A stretch of 64,000 nt of DNA from Ischnura elegans (taxonomy: Eukaryota > Arthropoda > Insecta > Odonata > Coenagrionidae). Positions 24,698 to 35,899 of the stretch are shown here, piece after piece. Both the position numbers and the translations under genes were made by a program. Under the pieces are notes generated by a model, which was not told where the DNA came from, did not search any database, and saw nothing but the letters and a program-made list of their open reading frames with translations. The stretch lies in NCBI RefSeq assembly GCF_921293095.1, contig NC_060254.1:106230917-106294916 (forward strand), in the 5' to 3' direction. Numbering within the stretch: the stretch's first letter is position 1; each line of letters begins with the position of its first letter.

Positions 24698-24940
24698 GCG
24701 CTCATGCATGCATACCTCTTTACTGAAGAAAAACGGGTATCCCTATTTGATAGCTGCGGTCGCCGTCTTGCTGTGAGACATGTAGTGCTGGAATGCATAC
24801 AATGCTCAGTGCTCACTTAAAAGCACGACACTATTTAACAAGGAAATGCAGACCATCCTGGGTGATGATATCCTGAATCCTCTGTATTATGAATGCGGCC
24901 ATGATTGTACTCTAGTCATGTCAAACGACATGGGACCCTC
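24698..24940 (+). mobile_element. LINE C-terminal remnant interrupted by the MITE
   Basis: On the plus strand the frame reads HAYLFTEEKRVSLFDSCG, then LAVRHVVLEC. This resembles the Cys-His knuckle after the RNase H region of I- and R1-like LINEs. A second frame has MQTILGDDIL, like the family's C-terminal tail. The part left of the MITE (before 24426) ends in AALT and may continue the same frame. It is decayed, and the assignment rests on these short motifs. Confidence 0.4.
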
Positions 24941-24944
24941 CTAA

Positions 24945-25305
24945 TCTGAATACTCAATGCAAAAAATAAGCTTTCTTTTAAGTTAGGAATAATGAGTGGT
25001 GCAACTTTCATACTCACACCTAAAACGTACTTCTATCACTTTTTTATTTATACGGCCTAAATGCCAAGTTTTCTTCCTCGTAATTTTATCCCTATTCATA
25101 TGGACCCTCCCCCGGATTTCTATCACACCCTCTACCATCCTCGAATCTTCCTCTCTCATCATAAATGTTGCAATTCTCCCTTACGAAGGACCACTATCCT
25201 TCCATTCCGTCTTCTCCGTCCCTTTGAACCTCTTGTTCAGTCAATCCTTCACCTCTCTCCTTATTATCTTATCCATTTCACTCGAAGCCTGTATTCGTGG
25301 TTCTC
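24945..25305. other. Pyrimidine-rich spacer
   Basis: Dominated by C/T-rich sequence on the plus strand. The ORFs here (for example at 24996) are compositionally driven and show no family. Confidence 0.35.
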
Positions 25306-25309
25306 TCCA

Positions 25310-25667
25310 TTTTCCGGGTTTTCGCCGCGTTTCGTTGTCAGAAGTGACGATAGTTTCGCCAGGATTCCACCAGGCGTCTTCAGGCCGCAGCGATATTTTC
25401 GGTGTTTTTGCTTTCCTTCTTCTTCTGCTCCTTGGCTGCTGTCTTGTCTCCTGTCTCTTCCACGCATTAATTGATGCGCCGAAGGCGCATTTCCGCTGTC
25501 CCGGTGAACCAGTTCACCCTAACCAGCCATTTGACATTAGATCCTGTCTCTTCGCCTCGCCTCGCCGGAATTTCTGGTCTATTTTGGCCACTAGTCCCAG
25601 CCTACTGGCTGTCTCCAGTGTGTTTCAGTAAAGGTGGTTTCTGTTGTATGTTTTTCCTTATGTTATT
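25310..25667 (-). repeat. Retroelement 3' UTR-like repeat with hairpins
   Basis: Read on the minus strand, it has CCTGAAGACGCCTGG followed by CCTGGCGAAACTATCGTC, a stem-like motif of the sort common in LINE and Penelope-like 3' UTRs. A perfect short hairpin, ATGCGCC-GAA-GGCGCAT, lies at about 25473-25489. It directly follows the end of the Jockey-like coding fragment and could be its 3' UTR or a separate insertion. Confidence 0.4.
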
Positions 25668-26325
25668 TCAGTCACTCTGGTAGTGTGGTTGTTTACGGGG
25701 AAGGGATGTGATTTGGGAGGAATGCGGAGTTTGGAGTTCGAAACTTGAATCTGGAGTGTAGTCCCAGAGGTTAGCAATTTTTTCATTTTCTGTGCGTCTT
25801 AGGGATTTCTTGAATTGCGGTAAATTTGCCTTTAATGCGATGAGAATGGGTGTTACATTAAGGTCCTTTCGTGAGTCTTTATTTCGAATATACCATGGAG
25901 CGCTAACAATTTTTCTTAAGAGTACTTTTTCCGTTTTTTGAATTTTTGAAAGGTGAGTCTTCGACGCAATCAGCCAGACCGGAGATGCATACGTCAGCTG
26001 TGGTTTCAGCATTGTTTTGTACAGAAGAAATTTTGTTTTCAAAGATAGTTTGGATTTTTTTCTGCAGCAGAGGGCCAAGAGCTGCTGCTGCGGCTTTGGT
26101 TTTTCCTGTTCAGTTCGTGATTTGCTGGTTCCAGATTAATTTCTTGTCTAGTGTGACTCCTAAATATTTGGTCGATTCTTGTCTTTTGATTTCCTTGTTT
26201 CCGTAGTTGATGGGATTTCCGGTGCCAGCTTTTGGACGGCGACTGAAAGTCATGTGGACGCATTTATTTGGATTAGCTGTCACCTTCCATGTGTCTGCAA
26301 AGAAATGTATTCCAATACGAATCAA
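25668..26325 (-). mobile_element. Jockey-like LINE fragment (post-RT region)
   Basis: Two minus frames cover the thumb region of a Jockey-type reverse transcriptase. At 26325-26110: WKVTANPNKCVHMTFSRR and KYLGVTLDKKLIWNQQI. At 26078-25668: LSLKTKFLLYKTMLKPQLTY, ASPVWLIAS, LLRKIVSAPWYIRNKD and RKDLNVTPI. The catalytic FADD block is not present, so the copy starts downstream of it. A frameshift separates the two pieces. Confidence 0.8.
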
Positions 26326-26329
26326 GCAA

Positions 26330-27505
26330 GTCCTTACGTTTCTCGAGTAAGTTAGCGGTTAGTCTGTCCTTGACCAATTTCATCGTATTTGACCAAAAAC
26401 GAGAAATAAGTTCACTTTTACTCATTTGAGTTTGCACGAGGCTTTCTAGATCCTTCGACATACTTCGAGGGGAATGATTGAACACGAAATAAAACGATCG
26501 AAGGAATAAAAGTTTCAGCAGTCAAGTCAATCTCACCAAGAACCAGATGAAGTTGAAGCAGGCCGTGTAGAGCAGAAACTTCTTCAAAGTCCTAGGGGAA
26601 GCACACACCCTGGCAGATGGAGTCGTAGAAAACCCATCACAATTGAAGAAAGATGTCCGAACCACGTGGCTTCTAGAAATTTCCACCTTAAAATAAAAGT
26701 CCATTAAGTGCCGACAAAAGTAGAAAAATTTCACAATACTGCACGTAATAAACGCTGGAATCGTAGTAAACACCGGAATGATCCGGCCCGAAGGACCAAA
26801 TTTTATGTTGAAATAAAGTGAAATTTGTGTCTTCAGCTGAACTTCTTTAATAGTGGATAAGAATGCAGGCCAACTTTACAAGACACGGTTCGGCGTAAGA
26901 GTGAGAGTGAATGCCGGGCGAGACGATACTCCTGGTCGGCCCAGCGCATGCGCACTAGACCTCTCCCCCCCCCCCCTCCTTCGCCACCTGGAGGGAATTC
27001 AAAAAGCCTAAACAGTTAGTACATGTATCGGAATATATAACTAAATATGTAACTATTCTTTCTTTCACGTCGACGATGTCAGTGAAGAACTTTCAGGTTT
27101 CCCAAGGGGTAATGTCCTCAATTCTAGCTCAACTTTCAACAAGGAACTTGCCCACTGTCATCACGGATTCAGCAATCCAGAGCGTAGGATTCCATTGCAA
27201 TTCCAAATGCAGTTGACTAGATTCCTGGATCCCTTAAGACGATAGGCAATTCGCTGGTAGATACGTTGGAAGGAGAAATGAAGAACCTTACACGGTGGAA
27301 AACCCGGGAAATGCTCACAACTATACTGAAATAGGTGTGTACAAAGAGGAAACCTCCAATGTATTTTATTTAGTTCTATAATATTCTAGAGTACGTTTAG
27401 ACAAATGAGTGGGGCCTACTAACCTTTTTGCGCCCCCCTCATACATCCGCCATAGCGAATTATTATCTGCCTTTGTTCAATGATGGAATAATAAGATGTA
27501 GAATT
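26330..27505. other. No gene seen
   Basis: It contains a C-run at about 26965-26978. Minus frames at 26273-26773 show no recognisable family. Confidence 0.35.
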
Positions 27506-27851
27506 GAGTCCCTTACCTGTATGGATGTAATCCGCAGGCTTGGAGAGAGGAGGTGGCCTGGTGTTCTGGTCTATAAAATGATTTTTAGGTATAAAATAAA
27601 ATCAGGCAGATGATACAGTAATTTAGCGAATCACTTCAACATATGACCAAATTGACCCTGTTTCATTGAAAGAGTTCCTTACCTACGTGGATGCAATCAG
27701 TAAGCTTTGAGAGGGGAGGTGGCCTGGTGTTCTGGCCCCTGCAATGATTTTCAGGTATAAGATAAAATGCAAGCAGAAGATACGATGATTTACCGAACAC
27801 CGTCAACGTATAAACAAATTGATTCTGTTTCTTTGAAAAAGTTCCTTACGT

Positions 27852-29460
27852 GGGGCCGTATTCTGTAACTCCAAACCGATCGGTGCGACACCGATTCGTC
27901 GGGTGCGACGTCACACCGACTCCCGGCAAGCAGTGGTGCGATTCTGTACGAACCCGATCGGTGCGGCACCGACGTGAGGACGGGAGATCGTCGGTAGCCA
28001 TACCGACAGCAAAAAGGTGTCGATACGGCCATCGACTAGTGGGTTTCATGAACTCCTCGGTGCGCATTGTACGTTTTATTTTGTTTTTACCTCATCACCG
28101 AGTAAATAATGAGGTTTGCTGCAATGTTATCTTTTTCTGCCCCTTCGAACACACCTCTATAATTCACTGTGTCATCATCTATATTGATTACCTTGACAGA
28201 AATATAAGATATTGATTAATAAACATGAGGTTTGCTAACATATAATGACTTTCTCTCATTTATATTACCACTTTCACTCGCTCGTGATAGGATTTATTTC
28301 TCTCTATCAACATTTATTTGCTCCTTTGACATAAAAAAGATATTTTTGATTAAATATGAGTTTTGCCACAATGTTATCACTTTATCTCACTCTGAATAGG
28401 CAACTATTATTTCACTCAATTATCAATTGGCGTTTCTCTCGGCATAGAAATAAGATCTTTTTATTCAAGTATGAAGTACTTGTATGCCACAACGGTATCA
28501 GTTTCTTTCATTTGTAATAGGCAACTATTTCATTTTATCGTCAGCCATTGATTCCCTTGACGATAGAAGAAGATATTTGTTAATAAGTATGAGGTTTGCC
28601 GCAATACTATCATTTTCTCTCACTTGTAATGCGCAACTTATACATATGTATTTCACCCAATCACAATTTCTTTTCTTCCTATTCATTAGACTTCTTATAA
28701 TTACACCAGCTCCATATTTTTATAACAATTTCCTAACTTGTTCCTCTAATATAACATTTACATTTGCTTTTGAATCCTAGAGTAGATGCAATAGTAATCC
28801 TATGTATATATACGTTCACGTTCCATGGTATGTGATTTTCGTCTGCTACGGTGCCAATGGCATAACCTTCCGTTGATAACATTTCGACGGAACTTACTTA
28901 ATGACAACTATATTACCAAATCATGAATAAATAGCAATATACGGAAGCAATATTTAGAAAAAGAAACTACGATCTCTAGGATAGTTTCAATAATTCATTC
29001 CAGCAACAACAATCTCCATCACATACAAATTATATTATGATGTTGTAATAATGTTTCCTTCGATTCTATAGGTATAGCATTACTATTACACATTATATAA
29101 GCATTGTTAACCACTTATCCAATATCGATTATCTTAATCTATCAATAAGTCGTAATTTCCGCAAATAAAAAGATTGAGAATGACGACAACAAACTGTGCC
29201 AATAAGTTCCACTTATTTCTACCTTTCTTTCATTGGTGGTAACGCGTTAGATGACTTCTAACTTCGGATACATTCGGATTTTCCCTGTTTGGGAAGGAAG
29301 GGGAACCGTACCGACTGGTTTGAAACCGACGACCTTACAGAATCGCTGAAAGTGCCGTCGTCGGTACGGAAACCGTTGTCGGTACGGAATGATGTCCAGT
29401 CGGTGGGCTTGAAAGGGAAACCGATCGGTGAAGTATCGACGAAATACAGAATACGGCCCC
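27852..29460. mobile_element. Inverted-repeat element inserted in the tandem array
   Basis: A 1609-bp insertion. Both ends are GGGGCCGTATTCTGTA pointing inward, followed by repeated CCGATCGGT and ACCGAC motifs that extend the inverted similarity over more than 100 bases. No clear target duplication is seen: the left flank is CCTTACGT and the right flank TAGGTAGA. It contains no transposase, so it is non-autonomous. Most of its interior is a diverged minisatellite (28108-28620). The superfamily is not assigned. Confidence 0.85.
28108..28620 (+). repeat. Diverged minisatellite of about 118 bp
   Basis: The word ATGAGGTTTGCnnCAATGTTATC or a variant recurs near 28108, 28225, 28353, 28470 and 28589. 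Each is followed by CTCACT-like and GATAGAAATAAGATATT-like blocks. There are about four to five units, clearly diverged, all inside the 27852-29460 element. Confidence 0.7.
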
Positions 29461-30119
29461 TAGGTAGATGTGTTCCGTAGGCATGGAGAGGTGAGGTGGC
29501 CTGGTGTTCTGGCCTGTGTAACGATATTCAGTTATAAGATAAAATGCAAGGAGAAGATTCGGTTATTTACTGGTTCACCTCAACACATGACCAAATTGAT
29601 CCTGTTTCATTGAGGACATCCTTACCTGTATGGATGTAGTCCGTAGACTTGGAGAGGGGAGGAGGCCTGGTGTTCTGGCCTGTGTAACGATATTCAGTTA
29701 TAAGATAAAATGCAAGCAGAAGATACGGTTATTTACTGGTTCACCTCAACACATGACCAAATTGATCCTGTTTCATTGAGGACATCCTTACCTGTATGGA
29801 TGTAGTCCGTAGACTTGGAGAGGGGAGGAGGCCTGGTGTTCTGGCCTGTGTAACGATATTCAGTTATAAGATAAAATGCAAGCAGAAGATACGGTAATTC
29901 ACCGAATCACCTCAACATATGACCAAATTGATCCTGTTTCATTGAGGACATCCTTACCTGTATGGATGTAGTCCGTAGACTTGGAGAGGGGAGGAGGCCT
30001 GGTGTTCTGGCCTGTGAAATGATTTTCAGGTGTAAGATAAAATGTAAGAGGAAGATTCGGTAATTTACCGAATACCCTCGACGTATGATCGAATTGATAA
30101 TGCTTCATTGATTCTATTC

Positions 30120-31085
30120 CATCAAAGTGATGATTTGTCTTTTCTGTAAAATTTAAGTAAAATATAAATTTCACTGGGGAACACCCATTTTTAAGTTCGT
30201 GTCTGTATAACTTTTGGCCTCTGCATATTATAGTATCCAAGGTTTTGCTTCATCTCGCCAACTTTTTAAGCTATAGGATTACATCTATTTGTATTCCATT
30301 ATATCATAGGAGAATTGTCAATAAAAGAATGAAATGTAAATTTAACCTGTTATACTGTCCATATAACTATAGGAAATAAGTAGGTAGTTTATCTAAAATT
30401 ACGTCTTTACCAAGGGGAGTCTCATTACAAAAAAAAGTATCTTTTATGCGACCTGCACCACACATAAGCTACCCTACCCCTTCCAGGTCACTAGTTTCAT
30501 AGTTTCTCTTGCATAAATACGAAAATGGTTGTGATCGGTGGAGTGCTTTTCCGCGGGGCGCTTATCATCTATCTAGTTTATTTTGAGTAAGAGGATTAAT
30601 GTAAACATTTCCTTCCTTGAAAACTACTTATACAAATCTACGTAACTCCAATATTCAATTGTTCTTCTAAACCTCGAAAATTATCGTCTACATATTAGCC
30701 AATTTGAAAATCAAGGAATGGGTAAAATTTAATTTTAAAAAACCCTTGAAATACGAACGTGGCGTTCTTTATGGAAAAATTACAAAGAAATTCAGCTATC
30801 AAATATTTTTCCCCTGACGAGATGAAGAATACGATCGTTCCACTGTTTTCATATTTTTTTCGCCAACATTAGACAGGTATGCACCGGTCAATGGTCTCCT
30901 ACGGCGTCAGCCATCAGGCGCCATTCTTATGCCTCCTTTTATTGAAGCTCAATCTAGCTGATAGTGGACACAATCATATAAGGTGTAGTGATTAACTTGG
31001 CGTGGAAGAAGGATACGAACTACTGTTTTGCAATCAGCATATCATTACAAGGAGCAGCTCAAAAATTGATGAAAACGGAAAAAAG
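30120..31085. other. No gene seen
   Basis: AT-rich spacer between the tandem array and the Mutator-like element. Confidence 0.35.
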
Positions 31086-31317
31086 GCGTACCCGACCGTT
31101 TTCCCGAATCGTTTTTTCCGACGACATTTTTCCCGAAAGAATTTTTTCCCGAATCGTAACGCGTCCTCTTTCCCGAAAGATTTTTTCCCGAAACCCTTTT
31201 CTCCGAAACATTTTTTACCGAACACCTTATTTCCCGATGGTATAAAAATGAGTTCATATTTTTCATAACCAAATATATTCATACACAAGATACATCATTT
31301 TTTTTTTATTATATTGT

Positions 31318-31700
31318 GCGCGATAGCTCTAAGAATTCAAGAAAATTCCTATCGTTCTTGTAATCTTCATATTCTTCTACAACCGATTTCAGCCTCTCGT
31401 GCATGTCGTACCATTTCTTTTTTGGCTTGCCCTTGATACTTTTCCCAACACTTAATTCAATCAAGGCTATCTCTGTGTCAGCTTGTTCTTTCTGCAGCTC
31501 TTTTACAGCTGAGTATAAATCCGGGTGGTTTTTCCCGACTAGTAACCAACCAGTAAAGCGGTTATTCCAACCTTCAGATGCATTATTTGTTGTTGCATAA
31601 CCTGCTTTTGTAGCTTCATGTTGATTCCATAGACTAGGAGGATATCGAGGAGAAACAGCGCGTCATCTGCCAACAGCTTTTACACCAATAACGTATGTTT
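31318..31700 (-). pseudogene. MULE transposase C-terminal fragment
   Basis: The minus-strand frame has SPRYPPSLWN, TTNNASEGWNNRFTGWLLVG, KNHPDLYSAVKELQKEQADT and a tail with KKWYDMHERLKSVVEEYEDY. The order W-N, T-N-N-x-x-E-G-W, H-P, then E-Q is typical of the end of MULE-type transposases from animals. The DDE catalytic residues lie upstream in intact proteins and are absent. One stop follows VKAVGR. Confidence 0.7.
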
Positions 31701-31712
31701 CTTGAAAATATT

Positions 31713-31970
31713 TCATAATTGGTTCAAGTCTGGGGATATTTTTATCCAATATGTGACAGCACCACTTATCTTAGATCTTTGGTATAAAAATCCGGCCAAT
31801 ACCATCTTCGTTTCGCCAATAATTACTGGGATCTCTTTTTCAGCCATTTCACAAGAATTTGAACTTATTGTTAGTATTATGTTCTCAATGGTACCAGAAT
31901 TTTCTCCTGTCAATAATAAACAATAACAGTGCCATGGAAACACATTCATAGCAATGGAATCATCGGACAA
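31713..31970 (-). pseudogene. FLYWCH-type zinc finger fragment
   Basis: An 85-codon frame. It ends with ETKMVLAGFLYQRSKISGAV, then YWIK. This has the spacing of FLYWCH zinc fingers (a G-K-L core, a G-F/Y-x-Y centre, then the Y-W pair). FLYWCH domains often sit at the N-terminus of Mutator-like transposases and their host derivatives. Here it is followed directly by transposase C-terminal sequence at 31700-31320, which supports a deletion inside one gene. The distal Cys/His ligands are not preserved, so the finger is probably non-functional. Confidence 0.6.
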
Positions 31971-32109
31971 AAGTTTCGAAAAAAAGACGTTCGGTATAAT
32001 TGACTTCGGGAAAAAGGTTATTCGGGAAAAATGGATTCGGAAAAAAAATTCGAGAAAAAGGTCGTCGGAAAAAACTGTTCGGGAAAAAGGTAGGTAATCG
32101 GAAAAGGAG

Positions 32110-34690
32110 TAAAAGTTATCTGATCCCTCAGTATTATGTGCCTATAGTATTTAGTACACACGTATAATTATGTCACTATCATATGCATGGTTCGTGTGAG
32201 AATCAATAACTGTCACCTCACCATTATATCTAGTCAACTTTTTCTTACTGTTATTGTTATTTATACAATATCGTAAATATTATTTGTGTCTACAAATTAA
32301 AAAAGATAATTTATAGGCACATCAAGACGAAGTCGTTTTACCTTACAAGAATCGAGTTCATGCTCACAATTCCGGTCAGGTTAGTTGGCTGTTACGCATC
32401 TAAGCCAATAGCAATTAACTATATTAATTAAAAGTTTTACCGTTTGCTTTTGCTACAACCATCGTTTTTCATACTTAATATTTAAGAAATTTGGACAGAG
32501 TGATGTGGGAGTCTATCTTGTATCCTGCTTTTACATTCCTGCGTCCCCCATTTGTTTGTATTTTCTCTTTTTATTCGTGTGATACCCGATTCATTAATCA
32601 CCTCATAAATCGTTATCCTTTGCCACTAAATACCGTGGTCACCATGGTCTTCTTCGATACCCTCCTCAGCCATTTTTTTCATTTCGTCTCAACTACATCT
32701 CCTGTTAATTTAATTCCTCATAATCATCCACACTCTCTTTATCAATACCTCTTGCTGCATCCCCTTTGACCTTTTGCCTCATCCCTCTTACGTTTATTTC
32801 ATTTGATCAATTCCTATACCCTTTATCTTATTTTTTTGTTACGTAGCCGAGATTCTTAATAGAGAGAGATAGTGAACTTATTTTCTGTTTAATTCTTGTC
32901 TGTTCTAACCCTTTTGGAAACCATGTTCTAATTATATTGATATGTATCCATTCTTTCAGCTTTGAAACTTCTCCCTGATAGCAACGAATCCCTTTCCGTA
33001 ATTTCTGTATTTTTATCCAAAACCATTATTTTAGTAGTCATAAAAAACAATCGAGCCACTGAAACACAAAATTATCATAACGCTGTGATATGAATCCACC
33101 CTAATCTCCGGGAAAAATCAAATTGCAAATGGAGTGTTTCATTGCTATCGATATCATCACCCATTCAAAGACGGAATTAAAAAGAAATATAATTCCTATG
33201 TCAACGAACAAAAAGTTTATTTGGATAATAAGAAGAGCAAATTTCACATACCTTTGGCTTTTCCTGGAGCTATGTTTGGGACGGGGAGGACCGAGATGTT
33301 ATGGTCCTGAAATGCAACAGATATAAATAAAAAATAATCCTATTGAATAGTGTTTATTCAAGTAATATTTTACGTGATAGGTAGTATTTCTATTACTTAA
33401 CATTTAGAAGCGCAATATTAACCACCAACCAACTTATTTTCTAATCCCCACTACTAAAACTTCAGACTACTGAGACAATTTAATGTAAGCAATGCAGCCA
33501 ATGTGGATAGAGGACGACGAGTCTTTCTGAAGCTCACGATTGAAATATGTAGGAAAATCTTATAAAATTCCATTTAGAAATAAGAGATGACCAAAGATTA
33601 ATTATATTTGTGAAAAACGCGAGTTGAATTGAGCAGTATGCAATCCTCGCGTGAATCATATGGGGATAATTACTTAATGCGGAAGTTTTATAATATTCCA
33701 TCAATCATAAACCTCTAATGAACAGAATCAGAATTTTTTGTTGTAGGACTGGATCGTTTTCTGTTAAGAGTTAATAAATATTCCTCATGAGTAAAATATA
33801 AAATTTGCGAATATTTTGATCGAGGCTTGTTGATTTTCTTAAAAATAAGTGCTAACGTTTAGGTAGGTACACCCACAAAAAACTTAATACCGGCGTTCAA
33901 AGCAACTAGGCATTTGCCTTGAGGCGGCAGATATTTTTCAGAGACTGCCCGATCCCTGCTTGAGTCCTTGGCGGAAGGTCCCTCAAGCGCAGTGCTCGGT
34001 ATGTCGCATGGAACTTAAAACCGTGTTCAGGATGATGCCGACATCGGGCTTCTCTTGCCCTCCCTTCCCTCTATCATTGCGCAAATCCCTCAGCTGTCGG
34101 TCGCATCCTACGCATCAAGCGGTGAGAAGCCAAGGGGCACTATAGATTTTTATTTCTAAACTGAGTTAGGTAGAGAATTCAGGTAAAGAAAACAAACGAG
34201 ATCGACAAGATCAAAAGGGTAATCGAATAATTTCTTGCTGTCCTTAGACGCTAAAGGAAATATTTTATCGCGAACCAATTATCGACGCAGTAGTCAAAAA
34301 TAAATAATGCCAAAAATCGTATTGATGATTTGAACCGGTTAATCAAGTAAGATTATTGTAAGTCTTTGAAATTGTAGGTTTATTTTAAATGTTATTGATG
34401 TGGTGGTAAAGTGACTTACAGCATTGTGGCCCTACGGACGATTTGAACTCGATTTTGACCTTAGCATTTAAAAAGGTCGTAGATCCCTCAGCTAAGTATT
34501 GAATAGCTGTTTTTGAAGTTCTATTTTAGGAGTGAAGCCAGTGATGATTGCTGACGGCTGATGCAAGAACTAAATCGATAATGTCATTCTAATGAGAAAA
34601 TACTATGAACTCTGAATCTTTTTACATCCCTTGATCAAAGTTACCCAAGTTTAGGGTACTCATAATAGCTAAGCAAAGGGAGGATCACCC
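32110..34690. other. No gene seen
   Basis: AT-rich spacer. The short frames (for example at 32491 and 33123) show no known motif. Confidence 0.4.
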
Positions 34691-34718
34691 ACCTATTGAT
34701 GGAGGCCAGCCGCGGGCC

Positions 34719-35171
34719 TCAAATGGGCCCCTCGCCTTGGGGCCCGGCCCGCGGCGATCGCTCCTCCGCGGCGGGGGCTGGGGGGACCGGGAGGACCAAT
34801 ACTAGGCCATCGGGGAACACGAACTCCACCGTCCGGACCACCCATTGCCGTCCATCCTCTACAGCCAGCGCGCGGACGACGATGTTTACAACGCCCATCG
34901 CGGCCACTCCTAAGTCCCTGCCGGCATCACCCGCCCCAAGATTCTCATCATGGAAAAGCCAATCCGGGATCATCACGTCGTCTTGGTCCTCCACCGGAGA
35001 ATCCGGTCGAGGCACACTTTCCACCGATGCATCCGATTCCGGGGTGCTGGGTGGAGTCACGGTGGTAATGGCGTTGGCCTCCGGATGCATCGATGGAAAG
35101 GCGTCCTCCGGTGGAGGTACGCGATGAAACCCTACATCCTCCTCTCTCCCTCGTCCATGATCATCCCTCAC
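34719..35171 (-). other. Unrecognised ORF in a GC-rich island
   Basis: A 150-codon minus frame in a sharply GC-rich island (about 34690-35240) within AT-rich DNA. The protein is acidic in its first half (SDASVESVPRPDSP, then EDQDDVMIPDW) and has a hydrophobic stretch (VEFVFPDGLVLVLPVPPAPA) near its end. Donor-like GTGGGTGA and GTGAGGGA sites lie on the minus strand near both ends. It could be an exon, a captured gene piece or transposon cargo. The opposite strand also has open frames, so coding is unproven. Confidence 0.3.
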
Positions 35172-35304
35172 CTTCGCCAGCCGTTTCCGCTTGCCTGGCG
35201 AAGAATGAAGGATATGTCAGTCCTATAATATCTATATGAAGCACACGTCGTAGGGACGGGAAGAAGAGTAAGGGGCCTCCTTGCATGAGTTACATAGGTC
35301 AGGT

Positions 35305-35560
35305 CATAAATATGGGATGAGAGGGATAGATTCACCCACCCAAAGTCTAGCAGAAAATAAAAAATATTGAAACCATTGTCTGGTTTTTACATAAAATTAG
35401 TAATCTGCTTAAACTTAAATTTTAAGTGAGAAAATGGTATGAAATGTATTTCCAGGCATGTCATTTTTTCAAAAATTTTCCCGTAATTAAACTTTCCTGC
35501 CGGGGGGGTCACCCAAGGCCCTCCTTTTCCCATCATAGCATAATCCTAATTACGCCACTG
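35305..35560. mobile_element. Probable hAT-like MITE, decayed left end
   Basis: The right end is AATTACGCCACTG, matching the family end at 24697, followed by AGTCAGGT. The left boundary is placed where GGTCAGGT (35297-35304) occurs, a 7 of 8 match. The left terminus itself is poorly conserved. Its length of 256 bp agrees with sister elements of 261-273 bp. Confidence 0.45.
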
Positions 35561-35618
35561 AGTCAGGTTATTAAGGATGGAGAAGAAAACGCCAATATGA
35601 AATAAAAATACCTATTTC

Positions 35619-35891
35619 CAGTGAGGTAGCCAGGGGATCAGAGGGGGCACGCGCACCCCTAAACCATTTCATTTAGGAGAAAAATATGAATCCAAAAAAT
35701 GAATTTATAATTCTCCATCGATGTATTTTCGCAAAACAGCTTTCCGACGATCCTTCAATTGCGTACTAATAAAAGCATAAATTGTGATTTCTAGAAATTA
35801 TAATGCTCACACTTTCCCCTGGGGGTTCAGAGGCTTCAACCTAAACGTCGGGTCTTGACTCCACCAACACATTATCCTGGCTTTGCCCCTG
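35619..35891. mobile_element. hAT-like MITE, diverged
   Basis: The left end CAGTGAGGTAGCCAGG and the right end, inverted (CAGGGGCAAAGCCAGGAT), are both variants of CAGTGGCGTAGCCAGG. The flanks CCTATTTC and CCTATCAC match at 6 of 8 bases. No ORF. Length 273 bp. Confidence 0.65.
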
Positions 35892-35899
35892 CCTATCAC

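Larger units (their letters stand above)
27511..30118 (+). repeat. 166-bp tandem array, split by an insertion
   Basis: The start word CCTTACC recurs at 27511, 27677, 29620, 29786 and 29952, with a variant at 27844. Spacing is 166-167 bases apart from the interrupted unit. Each unit carries GGAGGnGGCCTGGTGTTCTGG and GATAAAATGCAAGCAGAAGATACG. The unit starting at 27844 is cut at 27851 and resumes at 29461, and its two parts sum to about 167 bases. The right-hand units are nearly identical while the left-hand ones are diverged, which suggests recent local amplification. Confidence 0.9.
31090..32105 (-). mobile_element. Internally deleted Mutator-like (MULE) element
   Basis: About 1 kb with ends built from repeated TTTTTCCCGAA words: plus orientation at 31107-31235, inverted at 31980-32100. 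The blocks CCCGAAnnGTTTTTTCCGACGAC match between the two ends. On the minus strand the interior encodes a FLYWCH-like zinc finger followed at once by the C-terminal part of a MULE-type transposase. The catalytic core is missing. The structure fits an internal deletion derivative of an autonomous MULE. Exact termini and target duplication were not resolved. Confidence 0.75.

Noticed and set aside
24996-25631. A 211-codon membrane-like protein
   Set aside because: Leucine and serine richness comes from pyrimidine-rich DNA. The region overlaps a retroelement 3' repeat.
27511-30118. CRISPR array
   Set aside because: The repeats are 166 bases head to tail without unique spacers, in eukaryotic DNA. 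It is a tandem satellite.
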